Shown: positions 37,729 to 47,535, counted from the first letter of the stretch. The stretch is 64,000 bases of DNA from JAAFHN01 sp031421855 (GCA_031421855.1 JANOPN010000078.1:51723-115722), one strand, 5' to 3'. Made by a program: numbers and translations. The notes: a model not told the origin generated them from the letters alone.

Positions 37729-38228
37729 AACGGCGGCACCACCATGGCGCGTGCCGCTTGGGTTTGCTGGGTGCGAAAAGCGTCCAGTGCGTCGGCCAAT
37801 GCGGCGTCGGTTCGGGCCAGCATGGCCACTGCGAACAGCGCAGCATTGGCCGCACCGGCTGCGCCAATGGCAAAAGTGGCCACCGGTATGCCTTTGGGCA
37901 TCTGAACGATGCTGTGCAGCGAGTCAACCCCTTGCAAATGGCGGCTTGGCACCGGCACACCCAGCACGGGCACGGGGGTTTTGGCGGCCAGCATGCCCGG
38001 CAAGTGCGCGGCGCCACCGGCCCCGGCGATGATCGCAGCCCAGCCGCGCCCCTTGGCGGCTTCGGCGTAGGCAAACAAGTCGTCGGGCATGCGGTGCGCT
38101 GAGACCACCCGGCAGTCGTGGGCGACACCAAACTGCGTGAGAATCTGGGCCGCGTGTTGCATCGTCTCCCAGTCGCTGCTTGATCCCATGCAAATGCCAA
38201 TCAGGCTGGTGGTGGTTGGTGGGTTCAT
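37725..38228 (-). CDS. purE: N5-carboxyaminoimidazole ribonucleotide mutase
   Basis: 167-residue class I PurE, which rearranges N5-CAIR to CAIR. Motifs: [41 protein letters not shown] and GVPVPS. The length is normal. Start ATG 38228 gives the family N-terminus; the frame upstream is spurious. First gene of the purE-purK-sua5 operon, divergent from the thioredoxin gene at 38349 across 120 bases. Confidence 0.97.
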   Translation of the reverse strand: MNPPTTTSLIGICMGSSSDWETMQHAAQILTQFGVAHDCRVVSAHRMPDDLFAYAEAAKGRGWAAIIAGAGGAAHLPGMLAAKTPVPVLGVPVPSRHLQGVDSLHSIVQMPKGIPVATFAIGAAGAANAALFAVAMLARTDAALADALDAFRTQQTQAARAMVVPPL

Positions 38229-38348
38229 GGGCAGGTGGTTTGTGGAGGCGACAATCGGGCTTGGGTTATTCAAAGCGCGTTGGTTTGCACGCTTTGCTGG
38301 CCCAGCCCGAATTTTACTGACAGCCCAAACCGCATCCAATGTGACGAC

Positions 38349-39263
38349 ATGATTGATATCACTGCACAAAATTTTGAAACCGAGGTCATCCAAGCCTCAA
38401 TGAGCACACCCGTTTTGGTCGATTTCTGGGCGCCTTGGTGCGCGCCGTGTAACGCGCTGGGTCCGATACTGGAGAAGTTAGAGACCGAATACGCACCTCG
38501 CTTCAAGCTCGTCAAAGTCAATGCCGACGACGAGCAACAAATATCGGGCATGTTTGGCGTGCGCAGCTTGCCCACTTGTGTGCTTTTGATGAATGGCGAA
38601 CCCGTTGACGGCTTCATGGGCGCCGTGCCCGAGGGCAAAGCGCGCGAGTTTTTAGACAAACACGTGCCCGCCGCCGAGCCAGAACCAGAACCAGAACCCG
38701 AAGTCGCCGAAGTTGACCCCAGTGCCGCCAGCCCCGAGGCCGAGATTGAGCGCCTGCATGCTGCCCTCGCGACCGACCCCGCCAATGACGAAGTGCGGTT
38801 TGAGTACATCAAGCTGCTGCTGGGCATGGGGCAGATCGACCCAGCCAAGGCCGCGTTCAAACCCGTGGCAACCAAGACCCAACTGGTGCGCAAGTTGGAT
38901 GCCTTGGCGCATTGGATTGCAGCAATTGACGCTACACAATCAGTAGCATCAAGCCCAATGAATCCGGCGACCAAGGAGCAATTTGATGTAAAAATTGCAC
39001 AAAACAAGCGTGATTTTGCCGCCCGCTTCGCTTGGGCGCAGTCCCTCATGTGCGCCCAAGACTGGCATGGCGCGATGGACGAGCTGCTGGAGATTTTGAT
39101 GCGCGACCGCAGCTGGAGCGACGAGCTGGCGCGCAAGACCTATGTGGCGATTTTGGAGCTCATTGAGCCGCCTAAAGTCGTGGTGGCCGTGGGGCAAATT
39201 CCGCGCCAAGACCCTGTTTTGGCGAGCTATCGCCGCCGATTGAGCATGGTGGTACTGAGCTGA
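38349..39263 (+). CDS. Thioredoxin-TPR co-chaperone (CnoX/YbbN-like)
   Basis: 304-residue protein: thioredoxin domain (1-108) with the active site WAPWCAPC, an acidic Glu-Pro linker (about 112-125), and a C-terminal helical TPR-like region. The layout matches CnoX/YbbN, a holdase that passes clients to GroEL and DnaK. Unlike E. coli YbbN, both redox cysteines are present, so it may also reduce disulfides. Residues about 195-211 ([17 protein letters not shown]) come from a dispersed repeat between two TPR helices. Its stop shares one base with the next start (TGATG). Confidence 0.9.
   Translation: MIDITAQNFETEVIQASMSTPVLVDFWAPWCAPCNALGPILEKLETEYAPRFKLVKVNADDEQQISGMFGVRSLPTCVLLMNGEPVDGFMGAVPEGKAREFLDKHVPAAEPEPEPEPEVAEVDPSAASPEAEIERLHAALATDPANDEVRFEYIKLLLGMGQIDPAKAAFKPVATKTQLVRKLDALAHWIAAIDATQSVASSPMNPATKEQFDVKIAQNKRDFAARFAWAQSLMCAQDWHGAMDELLEILMRDRSWSDELARKTYVAILELIEPPKVVVAVGQIPRQDPVLASYRRRLSMVVLS
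38931..38984 (+). repeat. Dispersed palindromic repeat copy 8 (inside thioredoxin-TPR gene)
   Basis: Stem GCTAC (38931-38935) / GTAGC (38943-38947), then ATCAAGCCCAATGAATCC and GGCGACCAAGGAGCAATTT. Sense orientation, phase GCG ACC AAG, encoding [16 protein letters not shown]. Confidence 0.92.
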
Positions 39264-40807
39264 TGACCGACGAAACCACCCCACAACTCGCCGCCGACGC
39301 GCAAACGCAAACGGACGCTGAAGCGCCGAACACCATCCAGCCGGGCTTGATGCAAGCCCGCATCAATTTGATGCACTGGCCCGACAACGCCGACCCGGCC
39401 GAAGTCCAGGCCATCATCGACACCGACTTTGTGCTGGCCTACAACGCGGCACTACCGGCCCAATGGCAAGCTTGGCAGGCGCGTCGCCTGGCAGACTTGA
39501 TGCGTTGGATCACGCAAAACCTGTGGTGGCAGCAGTGGACGGGGCTCTCGCCCGACAGCGGCAAGTCGTTGCCGCTGAGCGAGTTGCCGATCACGACCCG
39601 CAAACACATACGAGAAGCGGTTGCCAACACGCAGGGGCAGTCCGACATTCCTGAGCCGCCGTCGGTGCCAGTCGAGCACGGGGGCGTGGCGCAAATTCAA
39701 ACCTCTGGGACGTCTGGCTCGGCGCTAACGCTGTGGCTGACTGAATTTCAAGCAAGGTTGGCGAGTGCTCACTACCGCGCAAATCATTACCAGCAAGGGC
39801 GAGATCCCGCGCGTGCGGTCGGGTTCATCAGCGACAAGCTGTTGCCGCATCCGCAGTCAGAATTCTTGCCAAACGACAGTTTTGCCCTCTTGGGCGAGAA
39901 CTGTTTTGAGAGCCAGGTGCATTGGTCGCGGTCGTGGGCGCACGCCAGCCCTGCCGACCACGCTGCATGGCTCAGTGTCAACCCAGTGCCGTATTTGTCA
40001 ATCTCGCCGCACTTGTTGACCGAGTTACTGGATGCGTTTGAGCTCGATGCGTCAATTGCCCGCCCCGCGATTGAGCAAATCGTCTCGTCTGGCGGTGCGG
40101 TCGATGCTGGCTTGCGTGCTCGCGCCCGAGCCGTTTTGGGTGCGCGAATTGCCGACGCTTATACCTGCGAAGAGATCGGCCCCATCGCGTTTCAATGTCC
40201 GCACAGCAACGACGACGCGCCGCATTACCACTTGGCCGTCACCAATGCGGTCGTGCAAATTGTGCGAGAAGATAAAGGCAAGGCGACGAAATTTGGGCAT
40301 TTGGCGGGCGAGGGCGAATTCGGGCGGGTGATCCTCACGGGTTTGCACCAGTTTGCCAGCCCAATTTTGCGGGTTGAGACCGGTGATTTCGCGCGAATTC
40401 ATGGCCAGTGCCCGGTATGTGGCGCTTTGGTGCCCACTTTGTCTGAACTGCGTGGCCCCAAGCGGCTTCGGCTGCAACTCCCGAATGGCGAGCGGCTGCC
40501 GCACCAGCGTTTGAGCGCGCAAGACTGGCGCGAAATCATCAAACAGGCCAGCCCCGACGACCGCGAAGTTGCAACCGTGCTCGACGCGCGGTTATTGCAA
40601 GCCGAAGCGGGCCGCGTGCGGGTTGAACTTGTGCTTGGTGGGCAGGCGCCGGATGGTTTGGAACAGGCCGTTCAGCTGGGGCTTGCCCAGCGAATCAGCG
40701 ACGCATTGACCTATGAGCTGCATGTGTTGCCAAAGCTCGACTGGCCAGTCAACCAAATGCGTCACCCGATTGAGTCTTTGTTGCGTGAACACGCCCCACA
40801 AACATGA
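39263..40807 (+). CDS. CapK/PaaK-like adenylate-forming protein, long copy
   Basis: 514-residue soluble protein related to phenylacetate-CoA ligase and coenzyme F390 synthetase (ANL superfamily). The ATP loop QTSGTSGSALTLW (about 150-162) is intact, the adenine-side motif is DAYTCEEIGPIAFQCP, and VETGDFARIHGQCPVCG marks the end of the N-terminal domain. A C-terminal domain follows to 514. The substrate acid is unknown. It is coupled to the thioredoxin gene before it (TGATG) and to a second, shorter relative after it (ATGA). This three-gene unit is not one I recognise as described. Confidence 0.8.
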   Translation: MTDETTPQLAADAQTQTDAEAPNTIQPGLMQARINLMHWPDNADPAEVQAIIDTDFVLAYNAALPAQWQAWQARRLADLMRWITQNLWWQQWTGLSPDSGKSLPLSELPITTRKHIREAVANTQGQSDIPEPPSVPVEHGGVAQIQTSGTSGSALTLWLTEFQARLASAHYRANHYQQGRDPARAVGFISDKLLPHPQSEFLPNDSFALLGENCFESQVHWSRSWAHASPADHAAWLSVNPVPYLSISPHLLTELLDAFELDASIARPAIEQIVSSGGAVDAGLRARARAVLGARIADAYTCEEIGPIAFQCPHSNDDAPHYHLAVTNAVVQIVREDKGKATKFGHLAGEGEFGRVILTGLHQFASPILRVETGDFARIHGQCPVCGALVPTLSELRGPKRLRLQLPNGERLPHQRLSAQDWREIIKQASPDDREVATVLDARLLQAEAGRVRVELVLGGQAPDGLEQAVQLGLAQRISDALTYELHVLPKLDWPVNQMRHPIESLLREHAPQT

Positions 40808-41865
40808 GCACCCCACAAGAAAACCCCGAGTTCGTGCTCGATTGGCCCTACCAAGTGCCGACCGTGCTGGTGCAGCGCTGCGTCGACAGTGCGGCCATTG
40901 AGCGCATCGAAAACTCGCCCCTCAATTGGCTAACCTACCAGCGCCAGTGCATCGGCGGCTTGCTCACCCACGTCAAAGCCCACAACCCTTGGTGGGACGA
41001 GTGGCTGGGCAACGCCAGCGTGGATGATTTACTTGGCAATTGGGGGCGACTGCCGGTGTTGTCGCGCGAAAACCTGCGCCAAAGTGTCGCGGCGATGCCC
41101 AGCCCGGCGGTGCCTGATGGACACGGCTCCGCCACCTGGCACGCCACGCGAGGCACGACCGGTGAGCGCATTGAGGTGATGTGGACCGAGCGCATGCAGC
41201 GCATGAACTCACACCAACTGCACACCGACCACGCCCGCCATGGCCGCAATTTGGCCAATATTCGCGCCATGATTGGTCCGCTGGCACACGATCACCCGGG
41301 CACGCACACCTGGGCATTGGGTGTTGGCGAGCTCAACGAAAGCCCGCTTTTGGTTCGCAACGACGATAAATTTTCGACCTTAGAGCACTTGGCCTGGCTC
41401 AAACTCGGCGCGGTGCAGCAACTCACCGTGAGTACGCCGTTTTTGGCGCAACTGGTTGATGTGGCACAGGGTTTGCCGCCTGAAGACCGGCCCAGCATCG
41501 CGCACATCTTGGTCGGCGCAGCAACCCTCACGCCTGAGCTGCGCGCGCGTGCCGCTGACATGTTGCAAGCCAAGGTGTTTGATCGCTATTTGTGCGAAGA
41601 AGTCGGCGCAATTGCGTTTCAAGGGCGAAACGAAAACAACCCCATGCACGTGGCCGCCAGCCATGTCATGGTGGAGATTTTGCGAGCCGACGGCACTCAT
41701 GTTGACGCGGGCGAGCGGGGGCGCGTGGTTGTCACGTCGCTGCATCAATGGGCGCATCCCGTCATTCGCTACGAGCTGGGCGACATGGCGACTTGGCACC
41801 CGATTTGCCCGCACTCGGGCGTGCAGTTACCGACGTTGACTGGGTTGATCAACCGGGCTCAATGA
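40804..41865 (+). CDS. CapK/PaaK-like protein, short copy with altered ATP loop
   Basis: 353-residue relative of the preceding gene product; the two align through shared blocks (WLTYQRQ... WWDEWLG with LMRWITQ... WWQQWTG; FDRYLCEEVGAIAFQ with ADAYTCEEIGPIAFQ; VTSLHQWAHPVIRYELGDMA with LTGLHQFASPILRVETGDFA). It stops where the N-terminal domain ends, so it lacks the mobile C-terminal domain needed by most ANL enzymes. The ATP loop is HATRGTTGERIEV, not TSGTSG. It may be an inactive or regulatory partner of the long copy. Tandem duplication followed by divergence is likely. Confidence 0.75.
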   Translation: MSTPQENPEFVLDWPYQVPTVLVQRCVDSAAIERIENSPLNWLTYQRQCIGGLLTHVKAHNPWWDEWLGNASVDDLLGNWGRLPVLSRENLRQSVAAMPSPAVPDGHGSATWHATRGTTGERIEVMWTERMQRMNSHQLHTDHARHGRNLANIRAMIGPLAHDHPGTHTWALGVGELNESPLLVRNDDKFSTLEHLAWLKLGAVQQLTVSTPFLAQLVDVAQGLPPEDRPSIAHILVGAATLTPELRARAADMLQAKVFDRYLCEEVGAIAFQGRNENNPMHVAASHVMVEILRADGTHVDAGERGRVVVTSLHQWAHPVIRYELGDMATWHPICPHSGVQLPTLTGLINRAQ

Positions 41866-41886
41866 ATCGAGCTCAATGAACCAAAC

Positions 41887-42279
41887 TCAGGTCTGAACCC
41901 ACGGCAATTGGTCAAATCGCCAGCCGTTGACGGTTGAGCGATGGCCTTCGGCGTTCAAGTCACCCTCAAAGCCGTGCAAGATGTTGATCACATCGGTGTA
42001 GCCCGCTTCTTCAAGCACGCGCCCAGCCGGGATGGTGCGTCGTGCGCTGCGACAAAGCAGCAGCACCGGCGCTGCCAAGTCGGGCGCCTCGGCCTGAACG
42101 CCGCGTAAAAAAAGCCCCACATCGGCCTTGAGTTCAGGGTATTCGTACCACGGCACGTGCACCGCGCCGGGCGGGCAGCCCACGTACAAAAATTCGATCT
42201 CCATGCGAATGTCGAGCAGCTTGGCCTGCGGCGTCGATTGAAGCAACTGCCATGCGGCTTTGGGCGTGAGGTCTCTCAT
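41887..42279 (-). CDS. Rhodanese-domain protein
   Basis: 130-residue single-domain rhodanese. The active-site loop is CRSARRT with the catalytic cysteine, preceded by LLDIRMEIEFLYVGCPPGAVHVPW, the usual substrate-side block. It likely transfers sulfane sulfur, but the acceptor is unknown. I take ATG 42279 because upstream starts would overlap the divergent metH gene at 42308. Short intergenic spacing suggests shared promoter space. Confidence 0.85.
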   Translation of the reverse strand: MRDLTPKAAWQLLQSTPQAKLLDIRMEIEFLYVGCPPGAVHVPWYEYPELKADVGLFLRGVQAEAPDLAAPVLLLCRSARRTIPAGRVLEEAGYTDVINILHGFEGDLNAEGHRSTVNGWRFDQLPWVQT

Positions 42280-42307
42280 GGGGGCATTGTGACCCGATAA
42301 TGCAGTC

Positions 42308-43357
42308 ATGATTCGTTCGCACCTGCCCAACTACACCCGCGCCGCCCAACTGCCCGACTTGCTCGCCCATCGCATCATGGTCCTTGATGGCGCAATGGGC
42401 ACGATGATCCAGCGATTCAAACTGACCGAAGCGCAGTTTCGGGGCGAGCGCCTCAAAGACCACGGCAAAGACGTCAAAGGCAACAACGAACTGCTGCAAC
42501 TCGTGCGCCCCGACGTGATTCGCGACATCCACGAGAGCTACCTCGCAGCCGGCGCCGACATCATCGAAACCAACACCTTTGGCGCGACCACCATCGCGCA
42601 GTCTGATTACGACTTGCCCGAGCTGGCGAGAGAAATGAACCTTGAGGCTGCAAAAATCGCCAAAGCAGCGGCCGTCAAGTTCAGCACTGCCGACAAACCC
42701 CGCTTTGTGGCCGGAGCCCTTGGCCCAACGCCGCGCACCGCCAGCATCAGCCCTGATGTCAACGACCCTGGTGCGCGAAACGTCAACTTTGAAGAGCTTC
42801 GCACCGCGTATTACGAGCAAACCCAAGCCTTGGTTGAAGGCGGTGCCGACATCATCTTGATCGAAACCATATTTGACACGCTGAACGCCAAGGCCGCACT
42901 GTTTGCAGTTGACGAATACTTCGAGCACTCGGGCGAATGCCTGCCTCTCATCATCAGTGGCACCGTCACCGATGCCTCAGGGCGGCTCCTGTCGGGTCAA
43001 ACCGTGTCGGCCTTTTGGCACAGCGTTCGCCACGCGCAGCCCTTGGCCATTGGCCTCAACTGCGCCTTGGGCGCAGCCATCATGCGCCCCTACATTCAAG
43101 AGCTCGCCCGCGTCGCTGGCGACACTTACATTTCTTGCTACCCCAATGCCGGCTTGCCCAACCCCATGAGCGACACCGGTTTTGACGAAACACCTGAAGT
43201 CACGTCGCGCTTGCTCAAGTCATTCGCTGACGAAGGCTTGGTCAACATTGTCGGCGGCTGCTGCGGCACCACCCCCGAACACATTGGCGCAATCGGCCAC
43301 GCCGTTAATTTGCTAACCCCCCGCGCCCGAACCCAAGATTGGCAGCAGGCGGCTTAG
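42308..43357 (+). CDS. metH: Methionine synthase, homocysteine-binding half
   Basis: 349-residue homocysteine S-methyltransferase domain equal to the first module of MetH. It begins [20 protein letters not shown]; the zinc-binding cysteines are in [11 protein letters not shown] and [11 protein letters not shown]. It ends right after that module, so it needs the pterin/cobalamin half encoded at 1-1991 on the other strand, 40 kb away. No riboswitch is visible here, unlike the other half. The short distance to the divergent rhodanese gene leaves 28 bases for control signals, so its promoter may lie inside that gene. Confidence 0.95.
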   Translation: MIRSHLPNYTRAAQLPDLLAHRIMVLDGAMGTMIQRFKLTEAQFRGERLKDHGKDVKGNNELLQLVRPDVIRDIHESYLAAGADIIETNTFGATTIAQSDYDLPELAREMNLEAAKIAKAAAVKFSTADKPRFVAGALGPTPRTASISPDVNDPGARNVNFEELRTAYYEQTQALVEGGADIILIETIFDTLNAKAALFAVDEYFEHSGECLPLIISGTVTDASGRLLSGQTVSAFWHSVRHAQPLAIGLNCALGAAIMRPYIQELARVAGDTYISCYPNAGLPNPMSDTGFDETPEVTSRLLKSFADEGLVNIVGGCCGTTPEHIGAIGHAVNLLTPRARTQDWQQAA

Positions 43358-43396
43358 CGGCCAGGGGGCTCAAACAACCGAGACCGTCAGATTCGA

Positions 43397-45730
43397 TCAA
43401 ACAAACCCAATTGAGCGCGACTCGCGTACTTCGGGCTTGATTCGGTGCTCTGCTTGGAGTTGTTCTAGGAACTCGTCAGCCGATAGGGTTTCGCCCAAGA
43501 TGTCGATTTGGCGCTTGACCGCAGCGAAGTCGCCTGGGCAAAGTTGCGCCAGTTTGCCCAAGCCCGTGACGTGCTCGGGCGTGATTGCGCGGGCGTCGCC
43601 GCCCAGGGCTTCGGCGACGAACATGCGTTCGCGCTGCTGAGTGGTGAGCGGGTTGAATTTGATCTTAAACGTGAACCGGCGCAGGGCCGCTTGATCGAGG
43701 CGGTCGAACAGATTGGTCGTACAAACAAACACACCCGAAAAGCGCTCCATTTGTTGCAACATTTCGTTGACTTCGGTCACCTCGTAGGTGCGTTGGGCAC
43801 CTCGTCGGTCTTGTAGAAAGCTGTCGGCTTCATCGAGTAGAAGTACTGCTTTTTCAGAATCGGCTTCCTTGAACATGGCCGCCATGTTTTGCTCGGTTTC
43901 GCCAACAAACTTGCTCATCAGGTCGCTGGCTTGTTTGACCATCAGCGGTTTGCCAAGCGACTGGGCCAAATGCTCAGCCAATGCAGTCTTGCCGGTGCCG
44001 GGCGCGCCGTAAAAACACAAGGTGCCGTGACCTTTGGCTTTGATGGCCTGAACAATGCGCACCACCTCGTATCGGCTCTCGACATTGAGCATGTCCAAGT
44101 CGTAGTTGGTGACGCTTCGCCGAATTTTGCTTGCCTGACCATCGGTGCCCAGCGCCGCGTCGGCGTTTTTAAGCTGGCGCTCGATCAACTGCTCCACTTG
44201 ATCGGGTGCCGGCGACTCATCACAGACCAAGGTCGCAAACCGCACCGCCGTGCGAATCTGTGCGGGCGTTAGGCCCTTGCGCTCCGTTAGTTTGGCGACA
44301 AATGTGTCACTGACGGTTGCCGTGCCCAAGGTGTCCGCGAGCACGTTCCTCACCAACTCGGCGCGTGCGCCCGGTGGCGGTGATTTGAGCTCCAAATGGT
44401 AGGCAAACCGACGCCTGAAAGCGGGGTCAATTTGCTCGATTTGGTTGGTGACCCAAATGGTGGGAACCGGGTTTTGCTCCAAAATTTGGTTCACCCAAGC
44501 TTTGCCGTTGACGCTGGTGCTCGGTGCGTTGGCGGCGAGTTGTTCGGCGCGCGCCATCAGTTGCGCAGCCTCACCGGAGATCGGCGGAAAGACATCTTCG
44601 ACTTCATCAAACAAGAGTGCCGAGCCTTCGGTGCCCTTTAGGAACACTTGGGCAATTTGAAGCGAGCGATACCGGTCGCGGCCACTGAGTGAGTTGCCAT
44701 CGCGGTCGGCGTGCTCGACTTCAAAGAGTTCTAAACCAGCGGTTTGCGCAATCACCTTCGCCAGCTCAGTTTTCCCTGTGCCCGGCGGGCCGTATAGCAG
44801 CACGTTCACGCCCAGCTCGTGCCCTGACACGGCGCGCTTGAGCAGTTTGGTCAGCGCGGCAACGTCGTCTTGCACAAAGGCAAAATTGTCAGTGCTCAGT
44901 TTGGACAACTTCGATGGGCGGGTGAACACTGCCATCAATTCGCTGCGGTCGCGGTACTCTCGCATGAGTACCGGTGGCAGCTTTTCGCTGACTTTCATCA
45001 AGTCAGCCAAGTCGGTGATGTTGTGCTCTGAAATCAAATTTTCAACGAGGCCAATGCGCTCTAAGCGAGAGCCTGCGCGCAGCGCCTCGCCAACCTCACT
45101 GGCGGGCACGCCTGCGACCTGAGCCAACGCGGCGTAAGCCTCGTTGGCGTTGGATACTTTGAACTCCACCAAGATCGAGCGCAAGTCGCGCTGGTAGCGC
45201 GCCAAGGTGCCGTAGAGCAAGAGTGCTCGCTCGGCGCGGTTAAGTTGCAGCAAATTGGCCAAGGAGTCGATGTTTTTCTCGACCAATGTGGCGTGTTTTT
45301 TGAGTGCGCGAGTCAACCAATCGCTCGTGGTGCTTAGCATAGCCAGCAAGTCTTTTGGGTTGTCTTTGGCGTATTCGTCGAGGTAGAAAAACACGGTGCC
45401 CTCTTCATAAGGGCCACGCCATACGCCGTGACGCTCTAAGAAGTCAGCGTGGTTGAGGGCATCGTGGCCCTTCCAAAACTCGTTGCCCACGCAGCGCCTG
45501 CCCAGGTATTCGCGTAGCCGCGTCAGCACGCTCACGGGCCAGGCCACGTGGCGGCCTGAGAGTGCCATCAAGCCGTTGAGGTCGCGCCGCACATTGAATT
45601 TTGGCCCTTGTTGTGCGGCCAAGTTCAAAACGAATTGCGAACACATCAAGTCGAGCACGGGCGCGGTGCGCAGACCGACCGAGGGCAAGACATGGGCGTC
45701 GCTGCTGCGCTTGACACGGGTGTTTTCCAC
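43397..45730 (-). CDS. Tandem AAA+ ATPase
   Basis: 777-residue cytoplasmic protein. An uncharacterised helical N-terminal region (about 1-275) precedes two AAA modules: the first has Walker A YGPPGTGKTEL and Walker B SALLFDEVED with RRRFAYHLEL; the second has YGAPGTGKTAL, AVLLLDEADSFLQDR and an Arg pair ALRRF. The second module resembles the classic CDC48/Vps4 class. Probably a hexameric unfoldase or remodeler; client unknown. Start GTG 45730 is preceded by AGGAGA; the longer frame overlaps the divergent ilvA leader. I see no protease or adaptor gene beside it. Confidence 0.85.
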   Translation of the reverse strand: MENTRVKRSSDAHVLPSVGLRTAPVLDLMCSQFVLNLAAQQGPKFNVRRDLNGLMALSGRHVAWPVSVLTRLREYLGRRCVGNEFWKGHDALNHADFLERHGVWRGPYEEGTVFFYLDEYAKDNPKDLLAMLSTTSDWLTRALKKHATLVEKNIDSLANLLQLNRAERALLLYGTLARYQRDLRSILVEFKVSNANEAYAALAQVAGVPASEVGEALRAGSRLERIGLVENLISEHNITDLADLMKVSEKLPPVLMREYRDRSELMAVFTRPSKLSKLSTDNFAFVQDDVAALTKLLKRAVSGHELGVNVLLYGPPGTGKTELAKVIAQTAGLELFEVEHADRDGNSLSGRDRYRSLQIAQVFLKGTEGSALLFDEVEDVFPPISGEAAQLMARAEQLAANAPSTSVNGKAWVNQILEQNPVPTIWVTNQIEQIDPAFRRRFAYHLELKSPPPGARAELVRNVLADTLGTATVSDTFVAKLTERKGLTPAQIRTAVRFATLVCDESPAPDQVEQLIERQLKNADAALGTDGQASKIRRSVTNYDLDMLNVESRYEVVRIVQAIKAKGHGTLCFYGAPGTGKTALAEHLAQSLGKPLMVKQASDLMSKFVGETEQNMAAMFKEADSEKAVLLLDEADSFLQDRRGAQRTYEVTEVNEMLQQMERFSGVFVCTTNLFDRLDQAALRRFTFKIKFNPLTTQQRERMFVAEALGGDARAITPEHVTGLGKLAQLCPGDFAAVKRQIDILGETLSADEFLEQLQAEHRIKPEVRESRSIGFV

Positions 45731-45879
45731 GAGGGCTTTCTCCTGAGACTGGGTGGCGTGACGGGTATCGGCGGGTGTTGAATTGGGATACAGACACCAT
45801 AACGCAAGGTGTTGGCTTTGGGAAGACAACGCCAGAAAATTGCCTGATCCCGTTGGTCATTGCGATCACAATGACGGGC

Positions 45880-47079
45880 ATGATTCAACTCGCCGACATC
45901 CAAGCCGCCGCCCAACGCATCCATGGGCATGTGCTCGACACGCCTTGTGTCGCGTCAAAAACCTTGTCTGACATCACCGGCTCGCAGGTGTTTTTGAAGT
46001 TTGAGAACTTGCAGTTCACCGCCAGCTTCAAGGAGCGCGGCGCATGCAACAAGCTCAGCCAACTTGACGCCAGCGAGCGAGCGCGCGGCGTGGTGGCGAT
46101 GTCGGCCGGCAACCATGCACAAGGTGTGGCGTACCACGCGCAGCGTTTGGGCATGCGCGCGGTGATCGTGATGCCGAGGTTCACGCCCATGGTGAAAGTA
46201 GAGCGCACACGCGGGTTTGGTGCCGAGGTGGTGTTGCACGGTGACACCTTGGACGAGGCGCGTTCGCACGCCACCACGCTTGCCAGCGAGCAAGGTTTGG
46301 TGTTCGTTCACCCGTACGACGACTCGGCCATCATTGCCGGCCAAGGCACGATTGCGATTGAAATGCTGCGCGACCAGCCGGATCTGGACGCGCTGGTGAT
46401 TGCGGTGGGCGGCGGCGGCTTGATTGGTGGCATGGCGGCAGCAGCAAAAGCGATCAAACCTGGTATTGAAATTGTGGGCGTGCAAACCCAGCGGTTCCCC
46501 GCCATGATCAATGCGCTCAAGGGCACCTCGCTACCGATTGGGGCCAGCACCATCGCCGAAGGCATCGCAGTGCCCTCGCCTGGCGAGCAAAACAAGGCGC
46601 TCGCCCGAGCCTTGGTCGACGATTGGATGATCGTGGACGAAGGCGACATCGAGCAGGCCATCGTGTTGTTGCTCGAAGTTGAGAAGACCTTGGTCGAAGG
46701 CGCTGGTGCTGCCGGGTTGGCGGCACTCATCAAAAACCCCGAGCGCTTGCGCGGTAAAAAAGTGGGCCTCGTGCTGTGCGGCGGCAACATCGACCCGCTG
46801 CTGCTGGCGGCCATCATCGAGCGTGGCATGGTGCGCGCTGGGCGGCTGACGCGGATGCGGGTCAGCGCACGTGACATACCCGGCACCCTGGCCAAAGTCA
46901 CCGCGACTGTCGCGCAAGCAGGTGCCAACATCGACGAGGTGCATCACCAGCGCGCCTTCACCTCGCTGTCAGCGCAAAACGTCGAGATTGAACTGGTGTT
47001 GCAAACCCGCAGCCCGCAGCACGTACAAGAGGTGTTGGCCGCGCTCAAGGCGGCGGGGTTTGATGCTCAGTTGGCTTGA
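45880..47079 (+). CDS. ilvA: Threonine ammonia-lyase with ACT domain
   Basis: 399-residue PLP enzyme that converts threonine to 2-oxobutanoate and ammonia. PLP lysine Lys51 in TASFKERGACNK; Ser/Gly loop SAGNHAQGVAYHA; phosphate loop VGGGGLIGGMAAA; C-terminal ACT domain (about 325-399) for allosteric control. It is the shorter, one-ACT type (about 400 residues), which covers both catabolic TdcB-like and some biosynthetic enzymes, so the symbol is tentative. ATG 45871 three codons upstream is an alternative start. Confidence 0.92.
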   Translation: MIQLADIQAAAQRIHGHVLDTPCVASKTLSDITGSQVFLKFENLQFTASFKERGACNKLSQLDASERARGVVAMSAGNHAQGVAYHAQRLGMRAVIVMPRFTPMVKVERTRGFGAEVVLHGDTLDEARSHATTLASEQGLVFVHPYDDSAIIAGQGTIAIEMLRDQPDLDALVIAVGGGGLIGGMAAAAKAIKPGIEIVGVQTQRFPAMINALKGTSLPIGASTIAEGIAVPSPGEQNKALARALVDDWMIVDEGDIEQAIVLLLEVEKTLVEGAGAAGLAALIKNPERLRGKKVGLVLCGGNIDPLLLAAIIERGMVRAGRLTRMRVSARDIPGTLAKVTATVAQAGANIDEVHHQRAFTSLSAQNVEIELVLQTRSPQHVQEVLAALKAAGFDAQLA

Positions 47080-47104
47080 GTCCAATGGATATTGAAATAA
47101 GCGC

Positions 47105-47530
47105 TCATTTGGCTGGCGCAGCAGGCTGAGCCACAAAGCCAATGCGGCTCAAGCCTGCCAGTTGCGACATGCCGATGACTTCGACGACGCGGCCATAGGG
47201 GACGGCATCGTCAGCGCGAAGTTGCACCTCGGTGTCGGGCGCGCGTTTGGCACGGGCCTTGAGTTCTGCGTCCAAGGCGGTGAGCTCAATGGGTTTGTCA
47301 TCCAAAAATAGCTTGCCCGCTTTGTCAATGGCCAGGCTTAAAAATTTTGGGGCTTCGCTAGGTGCCGCGGCATCGGTCTTGGGCAAGTCCAAGCGCACAC
47401 TTGAGGCCAGCAGCGGAGCGGTTACGAGCAGGATCACGACCAACACCAGCATGACATCAATGAGCGGCGTCATGTTGATTTCGCCCATGGGCTGCGGGGC
47501 AGTGGTGCGCTCCAAGCGGCCGAAACTCAT
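47105..47530 (-). CDS. exbD: ExbD/TolR-family biopolymer transport protein
   Basis: 141-residue inner-membrane protein with one N-terminal helix containing the proton-conducting Asp25 (MTPLIDVMLVLVVILL), followed by a periplasmic domain. It forms a proton-driven motor with the ExbB homologue encoded five bases upstream and energises TonB- or Tol-dependent processes. No tonB, tolA or tolB is near, so whether it serves TonB or Tol is open; the closeness to fur hints at iron uptake. Confidence 0.9.
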   Translation of the reverse strand: MSFGRLERTTAPQPMGEINMTPLIDVMLVLVVILLVTAPLLASSVRLDLPKTDAAAPSEAPKFLSLAIDKAGKLFLDDKPIELTALDAELKARAKRAPDTEVQLRADDAVPYGRVVEVIGMSQLAGLSRIGFVAQPAAPAK

Positions 47531-47535
47531 AGCAC

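Noticed and set aside
40804..41865. Treating the short CapK-like gene as a frameshifted piece of the first
   Set aside because: It has its own start, aligns to the same N-terminal region as the first copy and is co-translated, so it is a diverged duplicate.
42308..43357. Treating the short metH as a truncated pseudogene
   Set aside because: It ends exactly at a domain border, keeps all zinc ligands and has a matching partner gene, so a natural split is more likely.
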